From positions 25,743,876-25,807,875 of the forward strand of contig NC_045142.1 in NCBI RefSeq assembly GCF_008831285.2: DNA of 64,000 nt, in the 5' to 3' direction. Numbering within the stretch: the first letter of the stretch is position 1; every line of letters begins with the position of its first letter. Below are positions 1-11,527 of the stretch, in pieces. The stretch comes from Nymphaea colorata. Lineage: Eukaryota; Streptophyta; Magnoliopsida; Nymphaeales; Nymphaeaceae. Below the pieces are notes generated by a model. It had not been told where the DNA came from. It searched no databases and was given only the letters and a program-made list of their open reading frames with translations. The translations under genes and the position numbers were made by a program.

Positions 1-32
1 CATTTTCCCCGGAGTTCTAAGCTGCTGCTGTC

Positions 33-40
33 TATAAAAA
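33..40 (+). promoter_or_regulatory. TATA box of the FAHD1-type gene
   Basis: The sequence TATAAAAA sits about 105 bp before the ATG at 141. Transcription would start near 65 and give a leader of about 75 nt, which is normal for a plant gene. The box is seen directly; the transcription start is inferred from usual TATA spacing. Confidence 0.6.
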
Positions 41-140
41 GGACCCAACGAACGCACGTTTTTCAGCGACCTTTTTTTCCTTCTGGTAGATTTGATTAGA
101 TCAGACAGAAAGGAAGTTCAGCGGGTTGCGATTGGTGTCC

Positions 141-3100
141 ATGGCTTCAGTGGGCAACAAGATTTTGAGCCTGGGAACAAAAATTGTTGCTGTTGGCAGG
201 AACTACGCCGCCCATGCCAAAGAGCTCGGTGCTGCCCTGTCTGAGGTATGTGATCAGATTCAAAGCATCCCCATCTTCTCTTTATTCCTTCTTCCTTGGT
301 TATTCAGCTTGGTTTGGGAGACGAGGTTGAGATGTGATCTAGTCATTTCGAGTTCTCTTTTTGTGGATCTGAGTTTCTTCGAAGTAGCCCATTTTCGGCT
401 TGGAGGCTTTTCAGTGTGATCTTCTTGCTTCGTTGTACAAGACAACAGCGACTCGCTGGTTCAGAGACACATTATTTTCAAAGCTTCCTTGAGAAGTAAA
501 CAATAATGACAATTGTTAACCGCTCAGAAGTTTAAATGAGCAAGGAATTTGGTAGTTGAAACTGGTTATTAATACTGATAGAAGACAAACAGATTTAATG
601 GCATCCTAACCCTTTAATTCCCTTCTGTTTGTGTGTGTGCGCGAGCGTGCGGCATATGTATGTGTGTGTGTGTGTTTCTGTCTGCGTGAGAGAGAGAAAG
701 AGGGAGAGAGAGAGAGAGAGCAAGCTGATGCGACATTGCTCCGAGATTTTAGAAGATATAAAGCCAGTCAGCTGTTTGTTGTTCAAAAAACATGTGAAGG
801 ATGCTTTTTCTACTCATGCTTGTAAGTTGCAGGCCAAAATCAGCCTATGTTGCTGCTTTTTTCTGTGCTTTTAATGAATCTCTTTACTTGAATGGTTAAT
901 ATTCTTGAGAATCTCTTTACTTGAATGGTTAATGTTCTTGATGGCACTAGTTCTTTTACTTTCGATATGGGAAATGCATGAAAGTCAGATTTCAGTTGTC
1001 ATCATCATACGACAAGTGACGCCAATTTGAGATGTCAATTCCAAATCTTAGTTTCATGTAAATTCTTCAGGAACCAGTGTTGTTCTTGAAGCCTACTTCA
1101 TCTTATGTACAAAATGGTGGCACCATTGAGATTCCCCACTCTATGGAATCGTTGGTGTATGAGGCAGAGCTGGGAATTGTTGTTGGGAAGAAAGCTCGTG
1201 ATGTTCCCCAGAATTCAGCAATGGATTTTGTAGCAGGTAATTGTTCTGTATTAGCTTGTCCCTAGATCACGTTCAGTTAAGAAATCATATTATCTGTTAA
1301 ATCTTTGTATTATTATCCTCATGCTGTTCAATTTGTGCATGTCTATACCACATATTCTCTTTGGTTATATCTTTGTCGCATGTCACACACATAAATGTAC
1401 ATTCACTTGCTTCTTCATCATATTTGCTGAAGTATAAGTACTAATGTAGTGTTCATATCTTATATTTGGTATTCTTTTTTAATCTAATTTTCTCTTTCTA
1501 ATATGTTTTCCTTAGCTCCTCTCGTGGTATTTGGTCCCTTAAGATAGAGAACAAGGTGCACAAGGAATTTCCTTATGGTACTGATGTTTGAATCCAGGTT
1601 TCCAGTACAAGTAATGGCTTCAAGATATACATTCAAAAATATGTGTAAGAATTTTGGAGAAAGAAAATTATTCTGAACAGAACCGGCAACTAAAAACAGA
1701 CATCATTATCCCTTTTATTAGTGTAAGGAAATCATGAATATTGTTATGCTTGGACTTTGAAATTCCAACTAAACTAAGCTGGTGAACAATTTAAACTTGC
1801 ATAAGCTCTTCAAACCAGGCAACAAGAAAATCTGATTTCAGTCTTTTGCATCCAAAACTGCGTTACTGCAGGAATCTTTATTGAGGATTCTTTATCCGAC
1901 TGTTAACACTAATACAGTTTTAGCCTTGAATTATACTGAATTGTTGAGGAACCTGTTGCTTTTCCCCTGAAAAAGCTTTTGTTGTGCCGTAGCTCTCAGA
2001 GAAAGCTAGATGATCAGTAGAAAAGAATGATGGTAACAGTCATATGATGTCATTGGTTGCATGAAATATTGTGTTTGTTATTTTTTTTTTATCAGGTCAT
2101 AGAACTGAACGTCTAGTAGGTTACTATGAAAAGGGCCTCCTATTAGGAAAAATGCTCGTCACTTGAAACTGTATATATCTACCATTTTTCATACTATAGC
2201 AGCTATTGTGTCTGCTTGATTTTTTTACGTGTATCCAACATGATGAGATCTGCAGATCTCGATTGTTTGAGCCTGTATAATAAGGTTTTGTACTTAGTCC
2301 AATGCATTTTATGCCCAATGAGGTTATTGTTTGCAATTTGCAATCTGGAAAAAATTGTAAAATATGCTATTTGGTGTATAGTTAATTGCGTTGAACCCTT
2401 GAGCTAGCTATGCCTGCCTAAACTTTTCAGAGTTGACCTATTCTACGTAACATGATTATGACTATGTAGTATTTTTTAAACTTTCAGGCTATGCTCTTGG
2501 TTTAGACATGACAGCAAAAGAAATGCAGAATGCTGCTAAGGTATAACTTGAATAAATAATTTCAGTCTGGTTCTGCATCCATTTTTTCTTTTCTACCAAT
2601 TAGGCTTCATCTTTTATGGGCAGTTGTCTTGATACAGCAGTCCTGCTACACCTCCAAGGTGAAAATATGAGCAGGTCATTATACATTTCACTCTTAAAGG
2701 CTTCTTTGCATCATCGGTGGTCTCTTTGACCTGAATGTTTGGAACATGTCTTTAGATTTTTTCCTTCGTCTGATGCAGTATATTGTAGAATATTCAGTTA
2801 ACTGCTGTAGCAAAGAAAGAAGGAATTGTTTTAGGAATAGGACCCAAGCACTTGTACACATATGGAAGCATTTCGGAAGATCCAGATATGCTTGAGGACG
2901 TGCAACATGATAAATTTTTTATCGGTTTTTTTGCATATTTTATGGTGTCTCCCTTGTTTTGTTGGTCATCACATCTTCTATCTTCTTTGATCATGATAGA
3001 TCTTAATGATTGGAACAATATTTTTATCTACAGCTTCAATTTCTGCTGCTGCTTTTCAAGACATATTTACATTTGACTTATCTAACAGTTAGCAGTCTAC

Positions 3101-4009
3101 CTGTTTAACATCTCTAGTTTTGACTCTTTAGAGTGGACTTCTTGTATTTTATTTATTTTCCCATTTTCTTCGACAGGCTGCTGGTCTTCCGTGGACACTT
3201 TCCAAGGGGCAGGACACTTTTACTCCAATTGGGGACTTTGTAAGAACCCTAACTTTACTGCTTGTTCTCCATTTGTACGTTTTATTTCTTTTCTGTTGAG
3301 GATGGTCTTTTTCGACCTCTGCTTGGAGAATCTGTTAACTAATTAGTGTACTAGCAGACTAAAGCTGTCACTTTCTTAATCTTCTCTTTTTTTATGGTCT
3401 TGTTGTTAGACATCCAAGAAATGAAAATACATGGCAAAAGTTATTTCAATCTACTTTGCTTAAAAATCATTCTTCTCCTTGCAGGTACACAAATCAGCAG
3501 TAGCGGACCCTCACAATCTGGAACTTTGGTTAAAGGTCTAAAATCATGCTTAGAAGCATAGAAGTTTGCTCCCCGTCTTACATCTATGATGCTAATTGAT
3601 TTTCTCAGTTGGATGTAACTTATACTTCTGTAACATGGATTGATATGTTGCTGCTTGTCCAGGTCGATGATGTCCTCAAACAGAAGGGTTCAACCAAAGA
3701 TATGATCTTCAAGATCCCATATCTCGTAAGCCACATCAGTTCCTACATGACACTTTTTGAAGGAGATGTGATACTAACAGGTACGCGGAATATCTTGGAC
3801 AGGATGTTCCACGCATTCATCTTACCTTGTTACTCTAAATACTTGGAGCATCTTCCACAGCTAGAGACTGAAAACTTTCATATCTCTATGCAGGCACTCC
3901 GCAAGGAGCTGGTCCCGTGAAAGCAGGCCAGAAGATCAGTGCTGGTATTACAGGCTTGACTGACATTCATTTTGATGTTCAGAAGCGCGCGAAACCTATC
4001 AGCAGCTAA
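141..4009 (+). CDS. FAHD1: Acylpyruvase, FAHD1-type fumarylacetoacetate hydrolase family protein
   Basis: Complete seven-exon gene: 141-245, 1071-1236, 2488-2540, 3177-3239, 3485-3535, 3663-3780 and 3894-4009, giving 223 aa, close to the 224 aa of human FAHD1. All introns are GT-AG and every join stays in frame. Visible family motifs are [10 protein letters not shown] (19-28), the metal-binding acids in YEAELG (E66, E68) with D97 in [12 protein letters not shown] (118-125) and [10 protein letters not shown] (184-193). In the family these bind Mg2+ and act on acylpyruvates and oxaloacetate, usually in mitochondria. I see no strong presequence, so location is uncertain. The ATG at 141 is chosen because it follows a TATA box by a normal distance and begins the conserved fold; an in-frame TTG lies upstream. 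It converges with the protease gene on the other strand. Confidence 0.93.
625..720. repeat. Compound GT/GA microsatellite in intron 1 of the FAHD1 gene
   Basis: A GT-rich run with interruptions is followed by an (AG)n run. Short reading frames here are only the translation of the repeat. Confidence 0.9.
876..941. repeat. 33-bp tandem duplication in FAHD1 intron 1
   Basis: Two nearly identical 33-bp units lie side by side, starting at 876 and 909 and each opening with GAATCTCTTTACTTGAATGG. One base difference is visible. This is a recent local duplication inside the intron with no visible function. Confidence 0.85.
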
Positions 4010-4656
4010 AGAGAGATAAAATGATAAGACTAGAAAGCATGCTCTGCCTCCTGCAAAAGAGTGTTTCTCCTGTGTCACCTCTCTCTCTCGGCCTTTTTGC
4101 CATTTTTTGATAAATATTATTTCATCCGGCTCATTGAATGGTTCAATGATCTGGATTGTAGGGACTGAATGGGCTTTTCCTTCGTGTAGTTTCAGAATCA
4201 TGACTGAATTTTGAAATCTTTTAAGCTGCTCTCTGCAGATTATGTATGTCCTTTTTGTGTAACAAATAAGTGCAAGCTTATGCCAAGTTTGGTTCATCAA
4301 TCTCAGTGGGTAGAGTTTGCCTGAAACTGTGGTCTCAATTCTTGTCTATTTAAGACCCACATTTTGAGATGCAGAATTGCCATTATATTGTCATCTTTTT
4401 CATTATCACCATCTGCGGCCTTCCATTTCTACCAACCATTCATGCAAAAACATCATAACTGGTCTGCTGAGCCGATGTTTGAATAAATAATGTCACTGAT
4501 GCCAAAAAGATTTACCCAGCATAAATTTGGTATACCCATTATCCTTCCTTAAATGTGGTTAAGAGCGTAGAATAGAACATTGATTGTATTTGAAAAATCA
4601 GAAAACTTTGGTGCACATATCAACGTTTCTGTAAAAAGTGATGGAGAAAATAACGG

Positions 4657-7020
4657 TCAACAGCATTTCTGTATCCACGTCACCAAGACGGGGCTCCTTA
4701 CGGTGTGCCTACCGTCCCTCCAGGTGAGCGACCCCCATTCGTACTTGTATATACCGTCCGTGAAGTTCACGCACCGCGCCTCCACCCTCACCCGGTACCC
4801 CTTCTTCTCCTTCCTGCCCCCGAACACCAACTCCGTCGGCTCCACCACCACACTGGTACCCTTAGGCGGAACCACCTCCACGGCGTACCGCGAGCTACCT
4901 TCCGCCACGTTGGTCACGGTACGGACAAGCTCCACCGCCCCGAGCGACCCGTTCGCCTTCGGACCCTGGTCGAACTGGACCGCGATAGCGGGGTAGTTCA
5001 GGTCCGCCGGCCTCCCCTTCTTCTTCCCGGAACATGCCCCGCCTTTTCCTGTAATTACCCTTATCTCCTTCTCCGTGTAGTTCGAGTCGCACAGGAATTG
5101 CACGTAGTCCTCAGGTGATATGTCATACACGAGACCTGGATCCACAGCCCGCTCCGGGTTCACGTGCCCGGATCCAAAATCGAGGACGGTTGCCGGCTTT
5201 CGCGAGTTGGCATCGGCGATCGGCGACCCGGCGCGGTCCGTCGAGTAGGCCGTGGTCATCATTGCCGACCGGATTGCAGCCGGCGACCAGTCCGGGTGAG
5301 CCCCCTTGAGCAGGGCAGCGATGCCGGATACGTGCGGGCAGGACATGGAGGTGCCGGAGTAGATATTGAACTCTGTCCGGCGGGTATCGGACGAGAGTCC
5401 GCTGGGCCCCAACCCGTCGGGCCAGGCGGCCAGGATGCTGACTCCCGGCGCGATCAGGTCGGGCTTGAAGAGCTCGGGCACGCCGGCGACGGGCCCGCGC
5501 GCGGAGAAGGCCGCCACCATGGGCGCAGGCTGGGCGCCGACGTGGGTCCCGCGGAAGACGAGCCTAGCGGTCCCGTTGGGTTTGGTCATGGCGTAGAATC
5601 GGATCTCGAGGGACGCCCCCGACCCAACGGAGACCGTCGGTAGCAGGTACGGGTCCGGGATTGGCTCCTCCCCACCCTGGTAGTTCCCGTTCCCGATGAT
5701 CGCTCCGGCGCCGCCGGCCTTCCGCACGACCTCCGACTTCACGATCCGGTCGATGCCACCCCTTTCGCATATGACGATCTTCCCGGCCGCCTTTGCTGGG
5801 TCGAGCGTACCGTCCATGCAGAGCGGGGCCGTGAATTCCTTCCCGGCGGCCGCCACGTTCTTCGCGAGGACGATCGGGAACGATTGGTTCCCCGCTGTTC
5901 CGGGACCGCGGTAGAGGGACTCTCCGGGGAAAACCCGGCCGTCGCCGAGTATGACGTCCGCAGGGAAGTTGCGGTCCAGGGTACCAGCTCCGACGGTCGT
6001 GATCCATGGGGAGACGTTGTCGACGGTCATCGAGCCGGGGCCGTCGTTCCCGGCGGAGGCCGCAACGAAGACGCCGGCAGCCGTGGCCGCGAAGGAGCCG
6101 ATCGCGATCGGATCAGTGTCGAAGGGTAAGGCGTAGCCGCCTCCGACGGAGATGGAGATGACATCGACGCCGTCCCCCACGGCACGGTCGAAGGCCGCTA
6201 GGATGTCTGAGCGGTGGCACGAGGAGGCGCCCCAGCAGATCTTGTAAACAGCAATTCGCGACCTGGGCGCCATACCGGAGGCGACGCCTCCTGCGAGTCC
6301 GAGCAGTGATGCCCGCGAAACGCGCCTTCCGGCGGCTGTAGAAGCAGTGTGCGTGCCGTGGCCCATAGTGTCTCTGGGGGAGAGTACCTCTGATTCATTT
6401 ATCTTCCCGCGCTTTTCGGCCTGATAACCCGTCGGAAACATTCTGGCTCCAACCAGCTTTCGGTTACATGACGTCTTCGGGAAATCCTTTCCCTCCTCGC
6501 ACACTCCCTTCCATTTGGCGGGAACAGGGCCGAGACCTCGGTCGGAGAAGCTCCGCCTCTCCGGCCAGATGCCGGAGTCCAGGACGCCGATCACGATGTC
6601 GGACCCGTACCTCGAGAGCCCCAGAAGCCTGTCTGACCGAGGAACGAGGCCGAGGAACTCCGGGGAGCGCGTGGTGTGCAGCCGCATAACCCCGTCCGGA
6701 ATAACCTTGAGGACCGCCGGGTTCTTCCCCATCTCCTCCGCCTCCTCCGGCGTCATCCTCGCAGAGAACCCATGAAAAACCGTATCATACACATGCAGAA
6801 TTCCGGTGCCTTCTTCGTCCTCCGCCGCCACTTGCTCTGCGGGTTTCACGTTCCTGAGGGAGGACTGGTACCAGCGCTCGTGGGAGGCAAAGGCGGAGGG
6901 CTTAAGGTCGCTCTGGACTCTTACGATGAACGTTCTCTCGTCTCGACCACCGGCGGAGAGGACGGAACAGAGAGCAGAGAGGAAGAACCACGGGAACGTA
7001 GCCCACAAGGCGATCCCCAT
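4657..7020 (-). CDS. Subtilisin-like serine protease, SBT1 type, secreted
   Basis: Intronless gene for a 787-aa preproprotease, as is common for SBT1 members. Order of parts: signal peptide (about 1-25), I9 prodomain (about 28-115), S8 catalytic domain with an inserted PA domain (about 375-490), and a C-terminal Fn3-like domain (about 675-785). The catalytic set is complete: D148 in VLDSGIWPE, H221 in GHGTHT, oxyanion N325 in SAGNDGPG and S558 in GTSMSCPHVSG. The family cleaves extracellular or cell-wall proteins after autocatalytic removal of the prodomain. The ATG at 7020 is chosen because the frame extends upstream only to a GTG, which lies inside the TATA region, and because a hydrophobic signal sequence starts at this Met. 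GC content is much higher than in the flanks. SARGPVAGVPELFKPD departs slightly from the usual plant motif. The substrate cannot be told from sequence. Confidence 0.95.
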   Translation of the reverse strand: MGIALWATFPWFFLSALCSVLSAGGRDERTFIVRVQSDLKPSAFASHERWYQSSLRNVKPAEQVAAEDEEGTGILHVYDTVFHGFSARMTPEEAEEMGKNPAVLKVIPDGVMRLHTTRSPEFLGLVPRSDRLLGLSRYGSDIVIGVLDSGIWPERRSFSDRGLGPVPAKWKGVCEEGKDFPKTSCNRKLVGARMFPTGYQAEKRGKINESEVLSPRDTMGHGTHTASTAAGRRVSRASLLGLAGGVASGMAPRSRIAVYKICWGASSCHRSDILAAFDRAVGDGVDVISISVGGGYALPFDTDPIAIGSFAATAAGVFVAASAGNDGPGSMTVDNVSPWITTVGAGTLDRNFPADVILGDGRVFPGESLYRGPGTAGNQSFPIVLAKNVAAAGKEFTAPLCMDGTLDPAKAAGKIVICERGGIDRIVKSEVVRKAGGAGAIIGNGNYQGGEEPIPDPYLLPTVSVGSGASLEIRFYAMTKPNGTARLVFRGTHVGAQPAPMVAAFSARGPVAGVPELFKPDLIAPGVSILAAWPDGLGPSGLSSDTRRTEFNIYSGTSMSCPHVSGIAALLKGAHPDWSPAAIRSAMMTTAYSTDRAGSPIADANSRKPATVLDFGSGHVNPERAVDPGLVYDISPEDYVQFLCDSNYTEKEIRVITGKGGACSGKKKGRPADLNYPAIAVQFDQGPKANGSLGAVELVRTVTNVAEGSSRYAVEVVPPKGTSVVVEPTELVFGGRKEKKGYRVRVEARCVNFTDGIYKYEWGSLTWRDGRHTVRSPVLVTWIQKCC

Positions 7021-7108
7021 CTCCGAAATTCTCTCTCCCTCCGACTCCCGTCGGAAGAACCAGCAACTAACCGTTGTCGCCGTGAGAAGGGGCCTCCGGC
7101 GCACGGAA

Positions 7109-7115
7109 ATTTATA
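7109..7115 (-). promoter_or_regulatory. TATA box of the subtilase gene
   Basis: TATAAAT reads on the minus strand about 90 bp before the ATG at 7020. This predicts transcription from about 7080 and a leader of about 60 nt. It also rules out the upstream GTG at 7104 as a start codon. Confidence 0.65.
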
Positions 7116-7129
7116 GTCGACGTCGGGAA

Positions 7130-8150
7130 GCCAAATCGGGGAAGAAGACGAGTTCGAGGGAGTGAAGGTGCAGAGTGCAGACGGAAAGGGGAGCGGTGGG
7201 CAATGGCGGTGGGTAGCCGTTTTTTTCAAACTTGGGTCGAAGGGAGGGAGAGGGTCGGCTGAAAATCATGGCCGTCCGACACTCGTGCCAATGGCCTCCG
7301 TTGGCACGTGCCATGCTCTTTGGCGCCTTCCTAAACCTCCGTCAACGCCATTAATGGCGTCCCATAATGAGTCGGGTCGTGTCGGGTCGAGTTATTTTGG
7401 ATAATAAGTCTCCAACCCACAAAGGCGCCACATACGAATTTGTTTACGACCCAAAATGATCTTTCAACTACAAATTGATTTTCAAGTCGATGCTGTATTT
7501 CACTTTTTGTAATTCAAATTTGTTATTGTTATTATATCTGCACTAACAAAATCAAAATGAATTTGAAAAAAAAATATATGCTATTAGTTTTGAAAAAGAT
7601 GAGTGCAAGGTGGGAGTAGGTAGACAGTTACTTTTTATTTCTCGAATAGAGCAACATTTTATACTATGCACACCCAAAAACGCTATTATGAACTTTACAT
7701 AATGTTTTATGTTGAAAACCTAGAAAGGCTATGAAGCCAACGGGAGTTCCATATACAATAAATGTGGGATAATTTGGTAAAAATCTCGCTCCGGATTCCA
7801 AAATTGTTTGGATTTAAAGTGCAGCAATAAGTCGATTGATTAATGTTGCCATGCAAATTCAACATTAAATCTCAAACTGCTTGCCCTGTTACAGCTTGCG
7901 TTCACTTTGATTCAAGCAAAATATGAGAAAATAGGCCTTAGTTGTTTGTTGTGCAACAAAATGAAGGGAATTAGTTCTACATCTTTATCATAAGCCAGTT
8001 GAAACTTGAGATTATGGATTTTGATTGGTGAATAAGCAAAAAATGCTGTTATATTTATTTCATAAAATAGTATAAATGTAAACAAAAACAATTTTAAAAA
8101 GGAAGAAATTAAATTGTCTGGGACATATGGCTTCTCCACAGTGGATTTTT
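7130..8150. other. Intergenic, no gene seen
   Basis: Upstream flank of the subtilase gene. The first 250 bp are GC-rich promoter-proximal DNA; the rest is AT-rich with no conserved reading frame or recognisable repeat. Confidence 0.6.
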
Positions 8151-8159
8151 ACCTTATAA

Positions 8160-8325
8160 CGGAACGGAGCCAGAAATTTTTAGCTAAGAGACACACTAGA
8201 GCAGACCTTGACCTTGTATTGAATGGACAATTGACATGGACCCGAGTCCATTTCCTATTTAAAACCCATATGCCCATGTGGGGGCAAGCCGACCACACTG
8301 GTCCACATGTAGCTCCGCCACTTAT
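8160..8325. mobile_element. Possible miniature inverted-repeat element (GGAGCCAGAAATTT family)
   Basis: The left edge reads ACGGAGCCAGAAATTTTT and the right edge ends in GTAGCTCCGCCACTT, an imperfect inverted pair. A related segment lies at 61868-62053 in the opposite orientation, with GAGCTACTGG at one end and AATTTCTGGCTC at the other. Target-site duplications were not clear. Confidence 0.4.
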
Positions 8326-8455
8326 TTGATCTCATATCCTAAACTTGGTAAAAACGAAAGTGCTGCACTCCCTAATCCCTATCTTTTTGGCTGGACGGTG
8401 GGTTCGGTGTGGACAGACCAGACCCAATTGAAGTTATGGTCCGAACTCGGTGCGT

Positions 8456-8482
8456 GCTGGCTGGCTGGCTGGCTGGCTGGTT
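8456..8482. repeat. (GGCT)n simple repeat
   Basis: About six tandem GGCT tetranucleotides in otherwise non-coding DNA. Confidence 0.9.
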
Positions 8483-9263
8483 GGTGTTGTTTGTTGCTTT
8501 CGTCTTAAAAGAAAAACCAACTCCATGGACGTTTCTTACCAGGAATTCAATGCGGCCGGTTACATTTCCGGCCGCGCTTCTGAGTGTTCACATTGCAGCG
8601 ACCTGTTCATGCAAGAAATGAAGGATTTTCCGAGATGCGACAATTAGGCATTGGGGGTTCAATTTTCACAGTTTTCGTGGGACTAACTTTGCCATCGAAG
8701 AAGGAAATCAATGAGAAAATTGGATAATTTTTGTTTGTTTGAAAATCTGATGGGAGAAAGCTTTTCCCCGGTGTCGACATTTTTCGCAACTTTGCCGATT
8801 AACAAACAAAGTGGCATTTATTGGTGCTCGACATTTCGCTGCCAGCCTTTGGCAAAGAACAAAGCAGCTCCACCAGCAAACGCCCAAAGTAGCACAGCAA
8901 TGGGAATCAAACACACTCTAAATAAATGAAAGTTTTAACTTTTTTTGGCATTTTTATGAGCTGATTTTTTTTTTTTTTTAAGTAAAACGAATAAAATAAA
9001 GCAAAAAGAGATAACAAACAAAAAGAGCACCTAGAAAGCGACCGTCAAGCTAAAAATTGCATGTTTGATTGCACGGAAGATAATATTGATACTGACAGGC
9101 AGTAAAGTAAGATGGAAATAATAGACGCGTTATGTTGTCTAAAAGATCTTTTTCCTTTCACAATGCTTTTTGTAAAGATGTTACTATAAGTTGAGATTAA
9201 GCAGTTTTTTGTTAAATTATATTAATGGTGATTAACCTATATCCTTTAATATTGAACTCACTC

Positions 9264-9265
<2 letters not shown>

Positions 9266-9313
<48 letters not shown>
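9266..9313. repeat. (AT)n(AG)n compound microsatellite
   Basis: About 29 bp of alternating AT passes directly into about 20 bp of alternating GA. The same compound layout recurs at 48961 and 57627. Confidence 0.95.
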
Positions 9314-9870
9314 GAATGTCTGGAAAGTCTAGCTTGAGACACTTTGTTCATTCATTCAAACACCTAAGCTATTGTACAAGTTATGCGATTCATTCTCAAA
9401 GTTTCGAGTGTAGATATCATGAATTGCTTAGAAAAACAAATTGGATCCAAGTAATATTCGAACCATTGATTATTGAAGAACTTGAAAGCCACCTTCATGA
9501 ACTGAAGATCCAAATTTGTTTTGCCCATATCTTTTTCCCTCAAAGAGCCATGTTATTGGTCTTTCAGAAAGTGAGTTGCCGAAAAGATCCACTAAGCTTG
9601 GGCTATTTAAAGCTGAGAGACCCGTAATAGTTTTGGATCCAAACCCTAGAAAAGTACGTAGTAGAGGAGTTACATTTGTATTGGGCATCGAATCCGGTTG
9701 TCCGATTTGATCGTATTGGGCTAACAAGAAAAGTGGTTTCTTTCAACTTCAAGAAATGGAAATATGAGATCCAAAATAGTGGACTCAATAAAACGGTGAT
9801 CCAAAGTCCTAACGGGAAACGTATGAGATATAAGAGCGCTTATCTAAAGTTTCAAAAATAATATGACATT
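9314..9870. other. Unidentified segment with several short open frames
   Basis: This segment is less AT-rich than its surroundings and is open for 60-100 codons in several frames on both strands. No frame shows a family I recognise. It is bounded on the left by the microsatellite and fades into AT-rich DNA on the right. It could be a decayed transposon, an LTR fragment or an organelle-derived insert; nothing seen here decides between these. Confidence 0.3.
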
Positions 9871-9879
9871 AGGACAGCG

Positions 9880-11090
9880 AGATCTGAAAATATAATGAAC
9901 TACTATGAACGTTATATAAGAAATAAAGCAAAAAGTTACAGGAAATTTGTACATCTTGTCATAATATCCCAATAATGTGACAATAATGACATGAAAACTT
10001 TATTTATGCTTTTTTTTTAATTTTCATTTTTGAGCATCCCTTTTATTATAATTCTCAAAGAGTCATCTTTTATGGTTTAATTTTATAATAAGAGCTACAC
10101 TTTAGCTGAATTTTTTATGAAAACTGTCGCTAAGAACATGAGGGTTAACTTTAATTAACTTAGAAACGGAAAAAACCGTTAGCTGCAAATAAATTTATTG
10201 CATAAGAGAAAAGAAAGAAAAGTTAGCTGCAAATAATTTTATAAATTTTCACTAAATTATATTTTTATCGTTTTCGTAAGCAATTTTTTTTCATATTTGA
10301 CAGTTGTTAGTAGTTTATTGAAAACTGTAGCTTTTATTTAAAAAAATAAAAAAATGTTATTTAGAAAAAGAAAAAGCAAAACGAGCTCTGTAAAGAGTAA
10401 AGTCCTGGCTAAGGATGTTTATGTTTTATTTTGAAGATGTACATAAAAGCCTTTAATATTAAAAGAAATATATATATATATAGTAATGAAAGGTTGCATA
10501 CATAGGATAAGTCAGTTGTGGGCTGTGTGTGGGCAATTGCTCATACGGACTCCAAAAAAGTTTATTATATTTATATGCATATTTTCCAGCAAATTTTCTT
10601 ATTTACATACTGGTGCTCTTTCAAAACTTAAAGCTTTACACCTAATGCTCCTTAGTTAGAATTTTGTTATCTCCATCCTTCGTTCCATATGAATAAAAAC
10701 ATATGACCTTGTGTTTGGATACAGTATATTAAAATGTGTCTAAAACCATTTAATCTTATGAAAAAATATAAAATCAAGTAAGTTCAGGTGAATGAAGGAA
10801 TTATGACACGCTGCCAGAAAAAGAGAGCAGTGGAAGCCACTTTCTTTTTCTCTGTAGATCATATTTCCGGCATCAAGGAAAAGTGTTGTTTTTGGATTTT
10901 CTGAACTAAAATGTATTCAAATGTGTTTAATATTATGAAAAAAAATATAGAATTGAAGGTTTTTATTAAATGAAAAAGGATTATGATCCATTAAAAGGTT
11001 GTTTGGAATTTCCAGTAGCCGCTCGTCTCGTTTGCCCGCGCTTCAGTTCCCGCCTCTCTCTCTGTCTCTCTGTCAGTGTCTCTTTTGGAG
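9880..11090. other. Intergenic AT-rich DNA, no gene seen
   Basis: Very AT-rich with poly-A and poly-T runs and a short (AT)n at about 10470. No coding signal is visible. The last part approaches the promoter or leader of the peptidyl-tRNA hydrolase gene, but I cannot place its TATA box with confidence. Confidence 0.5.
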
Positions 11091-11527
11091 AACGATGGTC
11101 GTTGCCTGAAGACTAGGAGCTTCACAGGATGCTTAATGTACAGCTGACGTAATGTTCTTCTTGCTTATGAGTCCAAACCCTAGATGCTATCATCCATATT
11201 TCTGTGTTTGTTATCTACCAGTACATATGATTTATCTGATTATCTTATGGGGAGTCAATTCAAATGGGTTTTCAGCAGAATTATGATGACCCAAAAACTT
11301 GTTATAGTTCTATTGATCTTTTCTAGTTGATTCAGATTGCCGTCAATAATGTTTCTTTTTTCATGTATTTTATTTCTTATCGCCATTTTGCTTTTATCTT
11401 CATGGAAATTGAGGCGAGGATTAATGGAGAGCTGGAGAAGTGGTGCTTTACTGTTATCGTTTTGAGGGGCACCTGTTGATGGATCGTGTTCTTGGGTTGT
11501 AGATGCAAGGTTGGTACTGGTTTGGAA

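Noticed and set aside
7021-7104. N-terminal extension of the subtilase up to 7104
   Set aside because: The frame is open but starts with GTG, overlaps the TATA region, and would bury the signal peptide 28 residues inside the protein.
4705-7165. Long open frames on the plus strand opposite the subtilase
   Set aside because: They are shadows of a GC-rich coding sequence and show no protein family features.
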